21,737 nucleotides of DNA, from the NCBI GenBank assembly GCA_003254885.1, contig QANT01006442.1, forward strand, positions 1 through 21,737, given 5' to 3'. The translations under genes were made by a program, and so were the position numbers. This stretch comes from Purshia tridentata. Its lineage: Eukaryota; Streptophyta; Magnoliopsida; Rosales; Rosaceae. Under the pieces are notes generated by a model that worked only from the letters and a program-made list of their open reading frames with translations, did no database searches and had not been told where the DNA came from. Shown piece after piece: positions 9,701 through 19,250 of the stretch (positions within the stretch are counted from its first letter, which is position 1; every line of letters starts with the position of its first letter).

Positions 9701-11645
9701 CATATTTTTGTTTCATAAAATGGTAAACTTATGTTGATGTCTTACATTCTAGGGGTATGGGAATGGAGGTCTGCTGCACCTTAGGCATGCTAGAAAAGCA
9801 ACAAGCTTTAAAACTCAAAGAAGCAGGCCTTACAGCTTATAATCACAATCTTGACACCTCGAGGGAATATTACCCGAACGTCATCACCACGAGGACCTAT
9901 GATGAGCGCTTGGAAACCATTAAGTTTGTCCGGGATGCAGGAATTAATGTCTGTTCAGGTAGTCTGATTTTTCTTTTGATTATGATTATATCTGTTGTAC
10001 AAGTTATCTAGCCTGATTCATGTGGTAGATTCCTTTTTCTTCTCTAATAGTGTAAAAACACATTTTTATAAGTAAACTGGGAGACATTCATGCTGGTTTA
10101 TTCTTGTTGAGATTGAGCAGAATGACCAGTAGGTTAACAAAAGTGGAAAGAATTAGTCTATACTCTATAACTCTATCATCATATGTGGTTACATACTACA
10201 TACTTATGCATGCAATGGTCCCCGAAGTGTTGTTTATCCTTAATATCTTAAATTATATGTTAATTAGTTTCTAATGAAATTACATACTACATACTTATGC
10301 ATGCAATGGTCCCCTAAGTGTTGTTTATCCTTAATATCTTAAATTATATGTTAATTAGTTGCTAATGAAAAATCCAAACAGTGGAAACAGATGCTTGGAC
10401 TGTCTTCCCGTACATGCTGCAGATTTATATTTGTGTGGCCATCAAAGTGTTCTCTAGCCAATTTTAAGTTTCGATATGTTAAATGTTCATCATCATCATT
10501 TTCAAATATATTCTATAAACGATGATACAAATTATAGATATACTTGGATGGTAACACTTATTATTATTATTTTTTTTAATAGGAGGAATAATAGGGCTTG
10601 GAGAAGCAGAGGAGGACCGAGTTGGTTTGTTGCATACATTAGCAACGCTCCCAACTCACCCAGAAAGCGTTCCCATTAATGCGCTGGTTTCAGTAAAAGG
10701 CACACCTCTTCAAGATCAAAAGGTTAGTCTACATTTGTTCAACTCTAAACTTTGAAAGCATAGGTTGTGAAAATAATTGCACTTGCTATAATATGGAGCT
10801 CTGTTGAGTTGAGTTGAGATGTTATATAATAGAATAGCTCTCTTTTTTTCCGCCCTCCAGTTGAGATATTGAAATCATAATTAACTAGGCAATCAAAAGA
10901 GGCAAGACTAAGAGACAGAAATCCTGAAAAGTGGCGTTTGGAAACTGCAGCCTATATAGGGAACACTATAAGGATAATTAGTTTGGAGATAGCTACTCAA
11001 AAAGAGAAAAAAAAAAAAAAAATCAATGGAATCGTGCAAGTATCCCTCTGACCAAAAGAAGAAGAAAGTCAATATGAAGTTTTAAATTTTACTTCACTCT
11101 GTTATGGATATTATTGATATTGGGCAGGACTTGACATTATTGATAAAATGTGTTTAGGTTCACAATAGATCATCACTTTGACAATGGCAATTATGTCCAT
11201 TGATGCTCCAAAAATTTCACTTTAATCCAAACTTCTAGAGCTACCAATCATCTTGGAAATTGCATTCACAAAATTCTATCGATGTTCCAAGACTTATGCA
11301 GCCTAACAGAATTCATGTTGCTACATCTTTGTTCAGCCAGTTGAAATATGGGAGATGATACGAATGATTGGCACTGCACGTATTGTCATGCCAAAAGCAA
11401 TGGTCAGATTATCAGCTGGCAGAGTTCGGTTCTCAATGGCTGAGCAGGCGTTGTGCTTTCTTGCCGGGGCAAATTCAATATTCACTGGTGAGAAGTTGTT
11501 GACTACTCCTAACAACGATTTTGATGCCGATCAATTCATGTTCAAGGTGCTTGGTCTGACTCCAAAACCTCCCAGCTTCCAAGATGAACCAGCAAAGGCA
11601 TATGAGGCTGAGGCTTGTGAGGATTCTATCTCCGTTTCAGCCTGA
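6531..11645 (+). CDS. BIO2: Biotin synthase, mitochondrial (six-exon gene)
   Basis: Radical-SAM enzyme that inserts sulphur into dethiobiotin to give biotin, the last step of the pathway, in plant mitochondria. Exons: 6531-6734, 7508-7687, 9049-9155, 9753-9958, 10583-10722, 11337-11645; all introns are GT-AG and the joined frame is open for 381 codons, close to the usual plant length of about 378. Residues 1-35 are rich in Arg, Ser and Ala with almost no acid, as in a mitochondrial presequence. The [4Fe-4S]/SAM motif CSEDCSYC gives C94, C98 and C101. The [2Fe-2S] ligands by alignment with E. coli BioB are C138, C171, C231 and R303. YNHNLDT (residues 193-199) is the substrate/SAM-binding loop. 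The ATG at 6531 is the first in this frame and the first after the CT-rich leader; its context is AAGATG. Identification rests on near-continuous identity with plant BIO2 from residue 36 onward. Confidence 0.97.
6735..7507 (+). other. BIO2: BIO2 intron 1
   Basis: 773-bp phase-0 intron with donor GTCAGT and acceptor TTTTTCAG. It is T-rich, as plant introns are. The open frame in its 3' part (from about 7316) is an accidental extension of exon 2 with no family resemblance. No repeat or gene was seen in it. Confidence 0.9.
7508..7687 (+). CDS. BIO2: BIO2 exon 2: radical-SAM [4Fe-4S] motif
   Basis: Codes residues 69-128, starting [19 protein letters not shown]. It contains CSEDCSYC (C94, C98, C101), the cysteines that hold the SAM-cleaving [4Fe-4S] cluster. 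It ends in phase 0 at AAAAAG with donor GTCAAT. Confidence 0.96.
7688..9048 (+). other. BIO2: BIO2 intron 2
   Basis: 1361-bp phase-0 intron, the longest of the gene, with acceptor TTTTTCAG at 9041-9048. Open frames occur on both strands near 8080-8395 but match no family I recognise and look accidental. I see no terminal repeats or other sign of an inserted element. Confidence 0.88.
9049..9155 (+). CDS. BIO2: BIO2 exon 3: first [2Fe-2S] ligand
   Basis: Codes residues 129-163 plus two bases of Arg164. [11 protein letters not shown] carries C138, equivalent to E. coli BioB Cys97, a ligand of the sacrificial [2Fe-2S] cluster. The donor is GTAATA; the Arg codon AG|G is split across intron 3. Confidence 0.95.
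9156..9752 (+). other. BIO2: BIO2 intron 3
   Basis: 597-bp phase-2 intron with donor GTAATA and acceptor CATTCTAG. It is AT-rich. Two loosely similar stretches around 9425-9475 and 9520-9580 share the motif TGCATTACA, but I see no clear element. Confidence 0.85.
9753..9958 (+). CDS. BIO2: BIO2 exon 4: substrate-binding loop and two cluster ligands
   Basis: Completes Arg164 and codes residues 165-232 plus one base of Gly233. It contains MEVCCTLG (C171, equivalent to Cys128 of E. coli), YNHNLDT (N196 and D198, equivalent to N153 and D155, which contact SAM and dethiobiotin) and INVCSG (C231, equivalent to Cys188). The donor is GTAGTC. Confidence 0.96.
9959..10582 (+). other. BIO2: BIO2 intron 4
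   Basis: 624-bp phase-1 intron with a T-rich acceptor ending TTTAATAG. It contains a nearly perfect 92-bp tandem duplication, listed separately, and short TTA/TCATCA runs near its 3' end. Confidence 0.88.
10189..10372. repeat. 92-bp tandem duplication in BIO2 intron 4
   Basis: Copies 10189-10280 and 10281-10372 both start TTACATACTACATACTTATG and differ by about two substitutions by eye (G/T in the CCC-AAG stretch, T/G near the end). This points to a recent local duplication that leaves the splice sites untouched. Confidence 0.93.
10583..10722 (+). CDS. BIO2: BIO2 exon 5
   Basis: Completes Gly233 and codes residues 234-279: [20 protein letters not shown] and the following [20 protein letters not shown] strand-loop segment of the TIM barrel. 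It ends in phase 0 at AAAAG with donor GTTAGT. Confidence 0.95.
10723..11336 (+). other. BIO2: BIO2 intron 5
   Basis: 614-bp phase-0 intron with donor GTTAGT and acceptor TTGTTCAG. It contains a poly-A run near 11007-11022. Nothing else was recognised in it. Confidence 0.88.
11337..11645 (+). CDS. BIO2: BIO2 exon 6: C-terminal barrel segment and stop
   Basis: Codes residues 280-381 and the TGA stop at 11643-11645. [13 protein letters not shown] contains R303, equivalent to Arg260 of E. coli BioB, the unusual arginine ligand of the [2Fe-2S] cluster. [12 protein letters not shown] is the conserved end of the enzyme core. The last 25 or so residues are acidic and variable, as is normal for plant BIO2. 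Confidence 0.96.
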   Translation, partial: PVEIWEMIRMIGTARIVMPKAMVRLSAGRVRFSMAEQALCFLAGANSIFTGEKLLTTPNNDFDADQFMFKVLGLTPKPPSFQDEPAKAYEAEACEDSISVSA

Positions 11646-12649
11646 AATTGCTATACAAAGTGAATGTTGGTCTGTAATTTCCTAGCTTTTTTAGCTTGAA
11701 TTTTAGCTTTAAGCTTTTGAGCTGCTCAGACAAATTCAGTTAAAAAATAATATATAAAAATTAATCCAGTGGATGTATTGGATGGTAGCTCTATAACTCT
11801 ATAAGCCAGATCAGAGAACTCCATGGCGAATCCAACATTTGGTTCATACCTGCAGTTCGCAGTCTATTTTATAATTTTGATACCCTGATGTCAAACGGCT
11901 TATGTATCAATACTCATATTTGGGCTTAAGTACAGACATAGAAGCAAGACACTATCAATGGTCAATATGAATAACAGATAGGAACACACTGAACTAAGCA
12001 ATAACAGGCGTAGCTTTTTAAACAAACTTCTCTGTCAATAGACAACATGTAACGCCTTAGTACCTAAAACTATGTGATGCATTTGAGTTCTAGTTGTAAT
12101 AGACTTAGAAATGAGTTTCATGTCCTGAAGGATTGATTTTGAGTAGGAGTATAGGGAGTTTTTTGCAAATCATTTGGCAGCTCATTCATAATTTGTAGAA
12201 CTGTTAGGGACTAATTAGCAAATTTAACTTTTAAGGTTGAGCACCTTGACACCTCATGCAAGGTAATCTTCCACTTCATGGAAAGTAAGCTGCTCTCTTG
12301 CTTCAGAAATCAGTTTGGTTGACTGAGTTGTTTGGCTGCCACCTCATACCTGCTTCTGCATGGCACCACCTGCCTGCTTGCCTTGACACCTACTTGCTTG
12401 TCTTTACAAGTTCAGAAATTAGATAAGACCATGTTCATGTTCAGAACTTTTTGACCTGTTTTATTGAACTCTACAGAATTGGAAAGACAACTGATTGTAT
12501 TGTAATAATTTCTTTGAATTGTTATTTTGTCTCTTTGATTACTGATTTGGACGTCCTTCCCTTTACTCAATTTGTACTTGAACTCAAAATTAAACATTGG
12601 AATAACATTTGAACTTTGTGATTGATTTAAACCATCTGAATTGTTGTAT
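11646..12649. other. BIO2 3' untranslated region and flank
   Basis: AT-rich with no gene. A/T-rich near-upstream-type elements (AAAAAATAATATATAAAAA, about 11741-11760) could serve as BIO2 poly(A) signals. The TAGCTT motif repeats several times in 11685-11720. Around 12340-12400 there are short CCTGCTT/CTTGCTT repeats. Nothing else recognised. Confidence 0.6.
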
Positions 12650-12860
12650 GGGACAGGCTATTCTGACCACCCTCCATTGCTAAGTTAACCACCTTTGAGA
12701 CATTCAACAATAGTCTACCGAAATATTTGTATTATTTCGGTAGACTATTGTCAAATAGTACAAATATACAAAAGAATTCAGTAGTTGGGCACCGAAATAA
12801 TACAAACATTTCGGTAAACTATTGTTGAATATCCTAAAGATGGTCGGAATAGCCTAGGCC
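12650..12860. mobile_element. MULE-type MITE, 211 bp
   Basis: The ends GGGACAGGCTATTCTGACCA and (complement) GGCCTAGGCTATTCCGACCA match at 16 of 20 positions. An inner inverted repeat of 40 bp, 12702-12741 against 12791-12830, has only two mismatches. Flanks TTGTTGTAT (12641-12649) and TTGTTATAT (12861-12869) form a 9-bp target duplication with one transition. Non-coding. The 9-bp duplication favours a Mutator-like parent. Confidence 0.75.
12708..12750. repeat. Perfect hairpin inside the MITE's left arm
   Basis: Seventeen-bp arms (12708-12724 and 12734-12750), CAATAGTCTACCGAAAT and its exact complement, around a 9-nt loop. This palindrome is extra to the long terminal inverted repeats. Confidence 0.9.
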
Positions 12861-12869
12861 TTGTTATAT

Positions 12870-13765
12870 TTGTTCCTTCATAAGTGGAGGATTTAGGACT
12901 TATGGGTAGCTGGTAATAAGGTTTGTGCGACCACCTCGGGAATGAGGCCTCATTGTTTCAGCAAAATTTAATCAATAGAGCAAGAGATTAATCGAGCATG
13001 TAGACGTTTAGTAAAGGCTAAGAAAACATAAAATTTCAATAAATAGAGAAATGGTTTTATTGATTGAGAATGCACATATTTGAATATGGATATGAATTAA
13101 CAGAGTGGCATGCATATGGAATGTGACACATAATATGCCGGACGTACACCACTAATTTGAGACAGACTCCTAGACCTTAAGTAGAGATGGATTATGCTGG
13201 CCTTATTGGATTTAAATTGCTCAAATATCAATCCTATGACCAGGGATGTTTTAGAATTAGGTACTAAGAGATATATGTCTCCAATCCTAATGGATATAAA
13301 GAATATAACATAAAAAACGATTTGCTCTTGATGGATATAAGCACATTCGAGATACATCATATGTGCAACCTAAGGATTGGCCTTAGGACATTTCTAAGAG
13401 TAGTCTTGGGTGTTCTCAAGGAAGGAGGAGTGACATGTGACAAGACTGCTCTTAAGCCCCACCGTGGGACCTAGGGTGATCCTATAGGGTCCAACAACAA
13501 TATCGGGTTCAGCTCGCTAACCTCAATTACCCTTATGGTCAATAAAGGAAGTCAATCAAGGTGAAGATTTCTACCAAAAATTCAGCAGTCTCCACCCTAA
13601 ATTGGACTATCCGTACCTGTGAAAATAAGGACAAACACTTCTGTACATCAACAACCACCTCAACCACAACAAAGGGTCTCGTAAAGTTTAGTTTCACCAA
13701 CAGTAAAAGTATTCTAGTATGGTTATAAGAGCTATGACTATTAAGATTTTATCAAAAAAGGAAGG
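12870..13765. other. Intergenic DNA, nothing recognised
   Basis: Moderate GC and no convincing coding sequence. The - strand open frame 13097-13360 (87 codons) matches nothing I know. The stretch may be old repeat DNA, but I cannot name a family or boundaries. Confidence 0.5.
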
Positions 13766-14187
13766 GTAAACTGTAATTTCGTATCTCAAGTTTGGATCGA
13801 ATTGCAAGTTGGTACCCCTGGTTTTTTTTTTGAATTTTTTAGTAACTCATCTTCATTTTTTTGGCAAATACATACCTCCGTCAATTATTCTGTCTTAAAG
13901 TCTGTTAAATGCTGATGTGGTACTGACACATATGTCAAATATCTGCCAGATGTAGCTATGTGGACAGATAAATAATAAAATGCTATTAAAAAAATTTATT
14001 TAAAAAAAAAACACTTTCATTCATTCATTTTCTTTTTTTTTCTTTTTTCTTTTTCTCTTTCTTTTTTCTTCTTTCTTACTTCTTCTTGTCAGACTTCTTC
14101 TTCTCTGGTTTTCTTCTCCTTCTTTCCCTTTTTTCTTCTTCTCCTCCTACCCCACTAAGATCTGGTGAGAGATTGATACGGTGATAA
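13766..14187. repeat. Probable dispersed repeat with a long polypyrimidine tract
   Basis: 13780-13990 (TCTCAAGTTTGGATCGAATT, then GTTGGTACCCCTGG and CTGATGTGG) resembles intergenic repeats common in dicot genomes. I cannot name the family. From about 14020 to 14155 nearly every base is C or T. No gene. Confidence 0.45.
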
Positions 14188-14443
14188 TGATAGAACCTAG
14201 TTCAACCTTTACTCAATCAAGGAAATACTGGAGCTTTTATTAAGAATAGAGGAAAAGCTTCATACAATTCACAAAAGAAGGTTTACACTAGAAAATAGCT
14301 CTTTTAAGCTTGTAGCTGAACCCCTGCGTAACAAATCTAACTAAACCAACTAATTGCAACAAATCGACTAATCACAATTGGAAGAGTGGCACAATTAAAC
14401 CACCTAAACAACAGAGTAACCTGTACACATCAGCATCCTAACA
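14188..14443 (-). repeat. 3' LTR of the Reina-like element
   Basis: 256 bp, the partner of 20936-21208, with the same TG...CA ends and a polypurine tract directly beside it at 14444-14460. Confidence 0.93.
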
Positions 14444-14460
14444 ATATCCTCCCCTCAAAA
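14444..14460 (-). other. Polypurine tract
   Basis: The - strand reads TTTTGAGGGGAGGATAT immediately before the 3' LTR, the expected place and composition for the plus-strand primer. It begins 14 bases after the polyprotein stop (14474-14476). Confidence 0.85.
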
Positions 14461-14473
14461 ATCAACCTTGTCC

Positions 14474-14551
14474 TCAAGGTTTAAAATTAGGGAACCGAGC
14501 CATAAGATCATAAAAATCCTCCCCAGTAACATCTTTGCGGGGATGATGTTG
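14474..14551 (-). pseudogene. C-terminal tail of the chromodomain, beyond the nested insertion
   Basis: The - strand reads QHHPRKDVTGEDFYDLMARF then PNFKP and a TGA at 14474-14476. It joins in frame with VLVQWQ on the other side of the insertion and matches the usual EDATWEDFYDL-type end, with Gly where Trp is expected. Confidence 0.85.
14547..14551. repeat. Target-site duplication, left, of the nested LTR
   Basis: TGTTG, identical to 16505-16509. It lies in the chromodomain codons, which join in frame once one copy is removed. Confidence 0.85.
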
Positions 14552-16504
14552 TGTCACGCCCCGACCCTCGGGCACGTGAAAAACTGCTGAAAACCGACAA
14601 CTGTTTCCTGTGGGCCCCTTTTTTCTGAAACTGTGAGCCATGAATATAAAATAATTTACTGAAACAACTATAAGTTACAAAAGCACGTTCATAAAATAAG
14701 CTGTAAAATCTTTTACAAAAAAAACAAGGTGTAAAATAAGTTTCTGAAGCACTGCTGGTCCCACTGCCTCGTCTTCTCTCCACTGCCTCCTCAGCCTGCT
14801 CAACCTGCAAAACCAAACCCTGCACCCAACCACAGGTGCACCGGGTTTTAAACACAAACCCGATAAGCTCACTAGAGCTGGTATGAGTGAAACTACTGTA
14901 AACCTCAAATTAATAATTCAGTAAAATAATCAATTCACAATCCATTTTAATGCCTCAAGCACAGTCAAACCACAAATCACAAATCATAAACCTTAACCTG
15001 ATCACCAAATCCTCTAAACCGATCAAATCCTCTATGATCCTTAATCCCTCAATATCCTCAATTTAACCTCTAACTGAAAAATCACCTCGAACAATCCACC
15101 AGATCCTTACTTGGGATCCAACTAGATCCTTCCATAACCTAGAATCCTCAAACAACCTTTAGAATCCACTAAATCCTCAATTAAAACCACTGATACTTCG
15201 ATCTCTTCCTTAATCCTTAAATCCTCGAGATCCCCAATCCTACTTCCGTAATCTCTTAACTAGCAAACAACAATCAATCAAACAAGCACACAAAGTACGC
15301 AGGTAACTAACTGAACCGAAAATAACAAAGCTTAAATCACTCACAGTGACTGCGTGAAACAACCAAACTACCCTTTCGTGGCTCCTTTGCTCGGATTCTA
15401 AAATCCGGCAGCACAACGGCATCGGAAATACAAATTCCCGTGCCGAGTGTACCTGCTAAGACCAGACAACCAACCAAAACAAGCAAGTTTCACAACCAAG
15501 CCAACAAAACACAGAAACGGGCGGGAACCACCACGCACGGTGGCTACCCAACCCTCGGAAAACACACGGAAGGTCAAGGAGCTCACCCAAACTCACCCAC
15601 AAGCTCGGGTGGTTGGCCCGAGGCCAAAAACCAAGGAACGGTCACTGGAACCCCCATACGCGGCGGGTCCCACGACAGTCAACGAGTAGTCAACGGCGGT
15701 CAACCTGCCAAAAATCAAACTCTCTAACGTCAAAAACAGACGACACAGCCACGTAGAGGAGATAGAGAGGATCAATTCTCAAACCTGGGTCGACGGCCAA
15801 AAGTGGCCGGAAAAGGGCGAAATTCGCTGGAGAAGCTGCGGCCTTCAAGCCTTCTATTCTCCGCCCACGGCGGTCCAACCGATGATCGAAGCACACCACT
15901 GTGATGGGTTCGACGAGAGGAAGAATTTGGGCGGTCGGCGAGCCTCGAAGTCGCCACGATCGCCGTCGCGACTCTACTGTGCGCGAATTGGATTTTCCGT
16001 TCCGGGCTGTTTCGGGAGGAGGCGCCGCCACCGGAGGGAAGAGGGGAGAGAGACGAACACAGCGAGCCGAAGATCGGCTCCAGCCGCCGCCGGACGCGCC
16101 CCCATGCGCCGGCGAAAGGCGCGGCTGGAAATGACTCGCGTGAGAGAGAGAAACTTGCGGGAGAGAGGAGAGAGAAAGTGAGGATTTTTCTGGGGTTTTG
16201 GGCTTTTAAAAAAAACTTTTTCAAAATTACCAATTTGTCCCTCTCTTCACACGTCCGTAACTTCTAAACCGTAGCTCCGTTCGACGCGTGCTACGTGTCT
16301 ACGAACTCGTGAGGACTAGACCTTTCCAACGAACCCAAAGTCAACGTGAAAAGTCCTCCCGAACGAAAAGTCAACTTTTTGCCCAACTTTAAAAGTCAAA
16401 CTTAAAATTTGAAAAATGCCCAAACCGTTTTAGTTTTCAAATTAAAATCCCAAAAACCCTTAAAAAGCTTTTCAAAACCACTTTGGAAAGTGCGGGGTGT
16501 TACA
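14552..16504 (-). mobile_element. Nested solo LTR of another (gypsy-type) retrotransposon
   Basis: 1953 bp with ends TGTCACGCC...TTACA (on the - strand TGTAACACCCCGC to GGGGCGTGACA), flanked by TGTTG at 14547-14551 and 16505-16509. No gag, pol or second LTR is inside, so a solo LTR left by recombination is the simplest reading. Orientation is inferred as -: a TTTTAAAAGCCC box near 16200 is followed by a CT-rich start-like tract (about 16145-16190). Long plant gypsy LTRs of Tekay type have such ends. The inner 15440-16180 is GC- and CpG-rich, unlike its host. Open frames there overlap on both strands and look non-coding. Confidence 0.8.
15000..15240. repeat. AATCCTC-rich low-complexity stretch in the nested LTR
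   Basis: Short irregular repeats of the form AATCCTC, GATCCTT and CCTCAA recur every 10-20 bases. Non-coding, probably part of the R/U5 side of the LTR. Confidence 0.65.
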
Positions 16505-16509
16505 TGTTG
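16505..16509. repeat. Target-site duplication, right, of the nested LTR
   Basis: TGTTG, identical to 14547-14551. Confidence 0.85.
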
Positions 16510-16836
16510 CCACTGAACTAACACTTCATTAGTTGTAGCATTGTCACGTTTGATCAGCCTTCTATCCAAGATGGCCAAAGGAACATCCTGCAAAATACCA
16601 TTATCTGTGATTGTGGACAGAGGAGTAGTAGGAACCACTGCAGCCCCCAAGTTTTTCTTAAGACATGAAGCATGGAAAACTAGATGTAACTTTGAGTTGG
16701 AAGGAAGTTGGAGTTTATAAGCCACTGCACCTAGTTTGGCAAGCACCTGATAAGGTCCATAAAACTTGGATTGAAGCTTATGGAAAGGGTGGGAAGCCAA
16801 GGATTTGTGCTGGTAAGGCACCAAACACAAATAAAC
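16505..16836 (-). pseudogene. Integrase GPY/F module and chromodomain, part interrupted
   Basis: Continues the integrase frame: KFYGPYQVLAKLGAVAYKL is the GPY/F module and LHLVFHASCLKK the following conserved segment. VPLAILDRRLIKRDN and NEVLVQW begin the chromodomain of plant chromoviruses. The codon for the Gln after VQW (16507-16509) is the last before the nested insertion; the frame beyond it (into 16402) is insertion DNA, not element protein. Confidence 0.85.
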
Positions 16837-16839
16837 CTA

Positions 16840-18008
16840 ATCACCAACCTTAAACACCTTCTCAATTATATGTTTATCAGCTTGCACCTTCATCCAGCAC
16901 TGGGAAGCTTCCAAGTTAGCCTTCAACTTTGCTAAAACCTTGGTTCGAGCCTGCAAACTTCGATTAACAACATCCAATTGTGTAGTGCTAGCTTCATATA
17001 CAGGAACCGAAGGAGGTGGCTGGCCATAAACAATCTCAAAGGGAGTCATACCTGTAGCTGAATGGAAGGCAGTGTTGTACTTCATTCAGCCCAAGGTATC
17101 CATTGTAACCATTGCCTAGGCTATAAGCTGCAAAAACACCTCAAATAAGTCTCAAGGCAGCGATTTAACACCTTCATCTGACCATTAGTTTGACGGTGAT
17201 ATCTTGAACTCATGCATAGAGCTGAACCCTGAAGCTTTAAGAATTCCTTCCAAAATGAACTGATAAACATAGGATCCCTGTCACTAACTATGGAAGTGGG
17301 CATGCCATGTAGTTTAAAGACCTGATCCACAAAAAGATGTGCCACAGAAAGGGCAATATAAGGGTGAGCAAAGGGAAGGAAGTGTGCGTACTTAGAAAAA
17401 CGATCCATGACTACCAAAATAACAGTTTTACCCTTGCAAAGAGGTAGACCCATAATGAAATCCATAGAGATATCAGACTAAACTCGAGTAGGAATAGGGA
17501 GAGGCTGTAGTAAACTAGCAGGAGCTAAAGTTTAGTATTTATGTTGTTGGCAGATTGGACAATCAGCCACCAAGTCCTTGATATCCTTCTTCATACATTC
17601 CCAATAAAAAGACCTACAAAGCCTTTTGTAAGCTTTTAGGAACTCGGCATGGCTAGCAGTAGGGCTACAGTGATGGTCCTGAAAAATCTTGGATTTCCAA
17701 TAACTTGTAGGACTAAGGACAAATCGATGCTGATACTTCAGAAAGCCATTATACAAATGGAATTTTGGATGTGGTGTATCCTGAATTTCCTTCATTTTAG
17801 CAACAATCCAAGAATCTTGTTCAATATGTCTCCTCAAGCCATCTAGCCAGCCCATATAAGGGTAGGAGATTGCTAAACAAGCCCTAGAATCCAACTCCAA
17901 CTCAACAGCTTGCAACTCAATACAAGTGGAGTGTTGGACGTCACTATGTAGTCTTAAGAGAGCATCAGAAGCTTGATTATCAACCATTTCATAATTGAAA
18001 CCTAGCAT
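16840..18008 (-). pseudogene. Integrase region: zinc-binding and DDE core, catalytic Glu lost
   Basis: The zinc-binding HHCC part is seen in the 17532-18008 frame (SHAEFLKAYKRLCRSFYW, then DCPICQQHKY). After a TAA at 17532-17534 and a TAG near 17475 the catalytic core starts MDFIMGLP (Asp, 17460-17462), followed by VSDRDPMF (Asp, 17280-17282). Thirty-five residues later the D(35)E glutamate is Lys (17172-17174, in QTNGQMKVLN). A frameshift near 17090-17120 leads to YNTAFHSATGMTPFEIVYG. A TAG at 16837-16839 replaces the Trp of the VGDWVYL-type motif. Confidence 0.9.
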
Positions 18009-18009
18009 T

Positions 18010-18300
18010 AGCTATCCGTTTCTGCTGAAAATGAGTATTTGCCCTATTGTGTAAGAAATACTTAAGACTGTGGTGATCAGTCTTAATAACAAAATGTCTA
18101 CCCAGCAAATAGGACTGCCACTTCTTAACGGCATGAATGATTGCCATCATTTCCCCTTTCGTATGTAGAGAGTGCTTGATTTTGAGGGCTAAGAGCCTTA
18201 CTAGTGAAAGCTATAGGCCTTCCCTACTATTGAAGGATAGCACCAATACAAGAACTTGAAGCATCACTCTCAATCACAAATGGTTGAGAGAAATTTGTAA
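18010..18300 (-). pseudogene. RNase H region, frameshifted
   Basis: After a shift near 18295 the - strand reads FVIESDASSS (first catalytic Asp block), GRPIAFTSKALSP, then with another shift AIIHAVKKWQSYLLGRHFV, IKTDHHSLKYF and a QQKRIA stretch. This is the RNase H block order of Ty3/gypsy elements, broken by two stops and at least two shifts. Confidence 0.82.
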
Positions 18301-19245
18301 AGCCAAGACTTGTGGGGAAAGCATGGCCTGTTTCAAGTTAAGAAATGTGACAGTGGCAGCAATAGTCCAATGAAAACCCTCCTTCTTGGTAAGGACAGTT
18401 AAAGGTCCACAAATTCTACCATAATTGGGGATGAACTTCCTATAATATCCAGTTAAACCCAAAAATACCCTTAAAGCTTTAACAGTTTGTGGTAATGGCC
18501 AATCAGCTACTGCTTGCAATTTTACAGGATCAGCACTCCCCCCCTCCCGAGAGACAATATGCCCCTAATACTCAACATGAGACCTACCAAAAGCACACTT
18601 GGACTGCTTTAAAAACAGCTGGTGAGTGCGTAAGATTTGAAAAATTATGCTCAAATTTTGTAAATGAGATTCCCATGAACGACCATAAACCAATATATCA
18701 TAAAAGAAAAGAAGAAAAAATATGCGCAAATGGGGCCTAAAAATGTCGTTCATCAGACTCTGAAAAGCGGCTGGAGCAATAGTAAGCCCAAATGGCATGA
18801 CTAAAAACTCATACTGGCCATCATGTGTGCGGAATGCTCTTTTTTCAATATTTGCAAGATGAACCTGAATCTAATGATAACCTGCCCTTAAGTCTAACTT
18901 GGAAAAATACTGAACACCAAATAATACATCCAACAGCTCATCAATTAAGGGAATGGGATACTTATCTTTGATGGTATCCTTATTCAAAGCTCCGTAGTCC
19001 ATGCACATTTGCCAAGTACCCTTCTTCTTCTTAACTAACAACACTAGAGAAGAAAAGGGGCAATTACTGTCTCGAATAAAACCAGAGTCTTTCAATTCCT
19101 GAACACAATGTTTGATCTCAGTTTTCTGGAAAGGCCCATATTTATAAGGTCTACTACTTGGTGGTTTGGCGCCCTCCATTAATGGAATTCTGCAGTCCTG
19201 AGAATGATGGGGAGCCAGGCTCGAGGTTGGCTGAAAAATGTCCTA
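18274..19245 (-). pseudogene. Reverse transcriptase region with two stops and a changed catalytic box
   Basis: The frame carries EGAKPPSSRPYKYGP, ELKDSGFIRDSNCPFSS, CMDYGALNKDTIKDKYPIP, FSKLDLRAGYH, VMPFGLTIAPAAFQSLMN and FLGLTGYYRKFIPNYG, the standard order of Ty3/gypsy RT ending in its connection to RNase H. A TAG at 18871-18873 replaces the Gln after RAGYH, and a second TAG follows VEY at 18565-18567. The catalytic box reads FFYDILVY where the family has FFDDILVY, so the first Asp is Tyr (codon 18700-18702). It cannot be an active polymerase. Confidence 0.92.
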
Positions 19246-19250
19246 AACTC

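Noticed and set aside
15690..16233. Long - and + strand open frames (up to 153 codons) in the nested LTR
   Set aside because: High GC makes stops rare, frames overlap on both strands, and composition is Arg/Ser/Pro-rich without a known motif.
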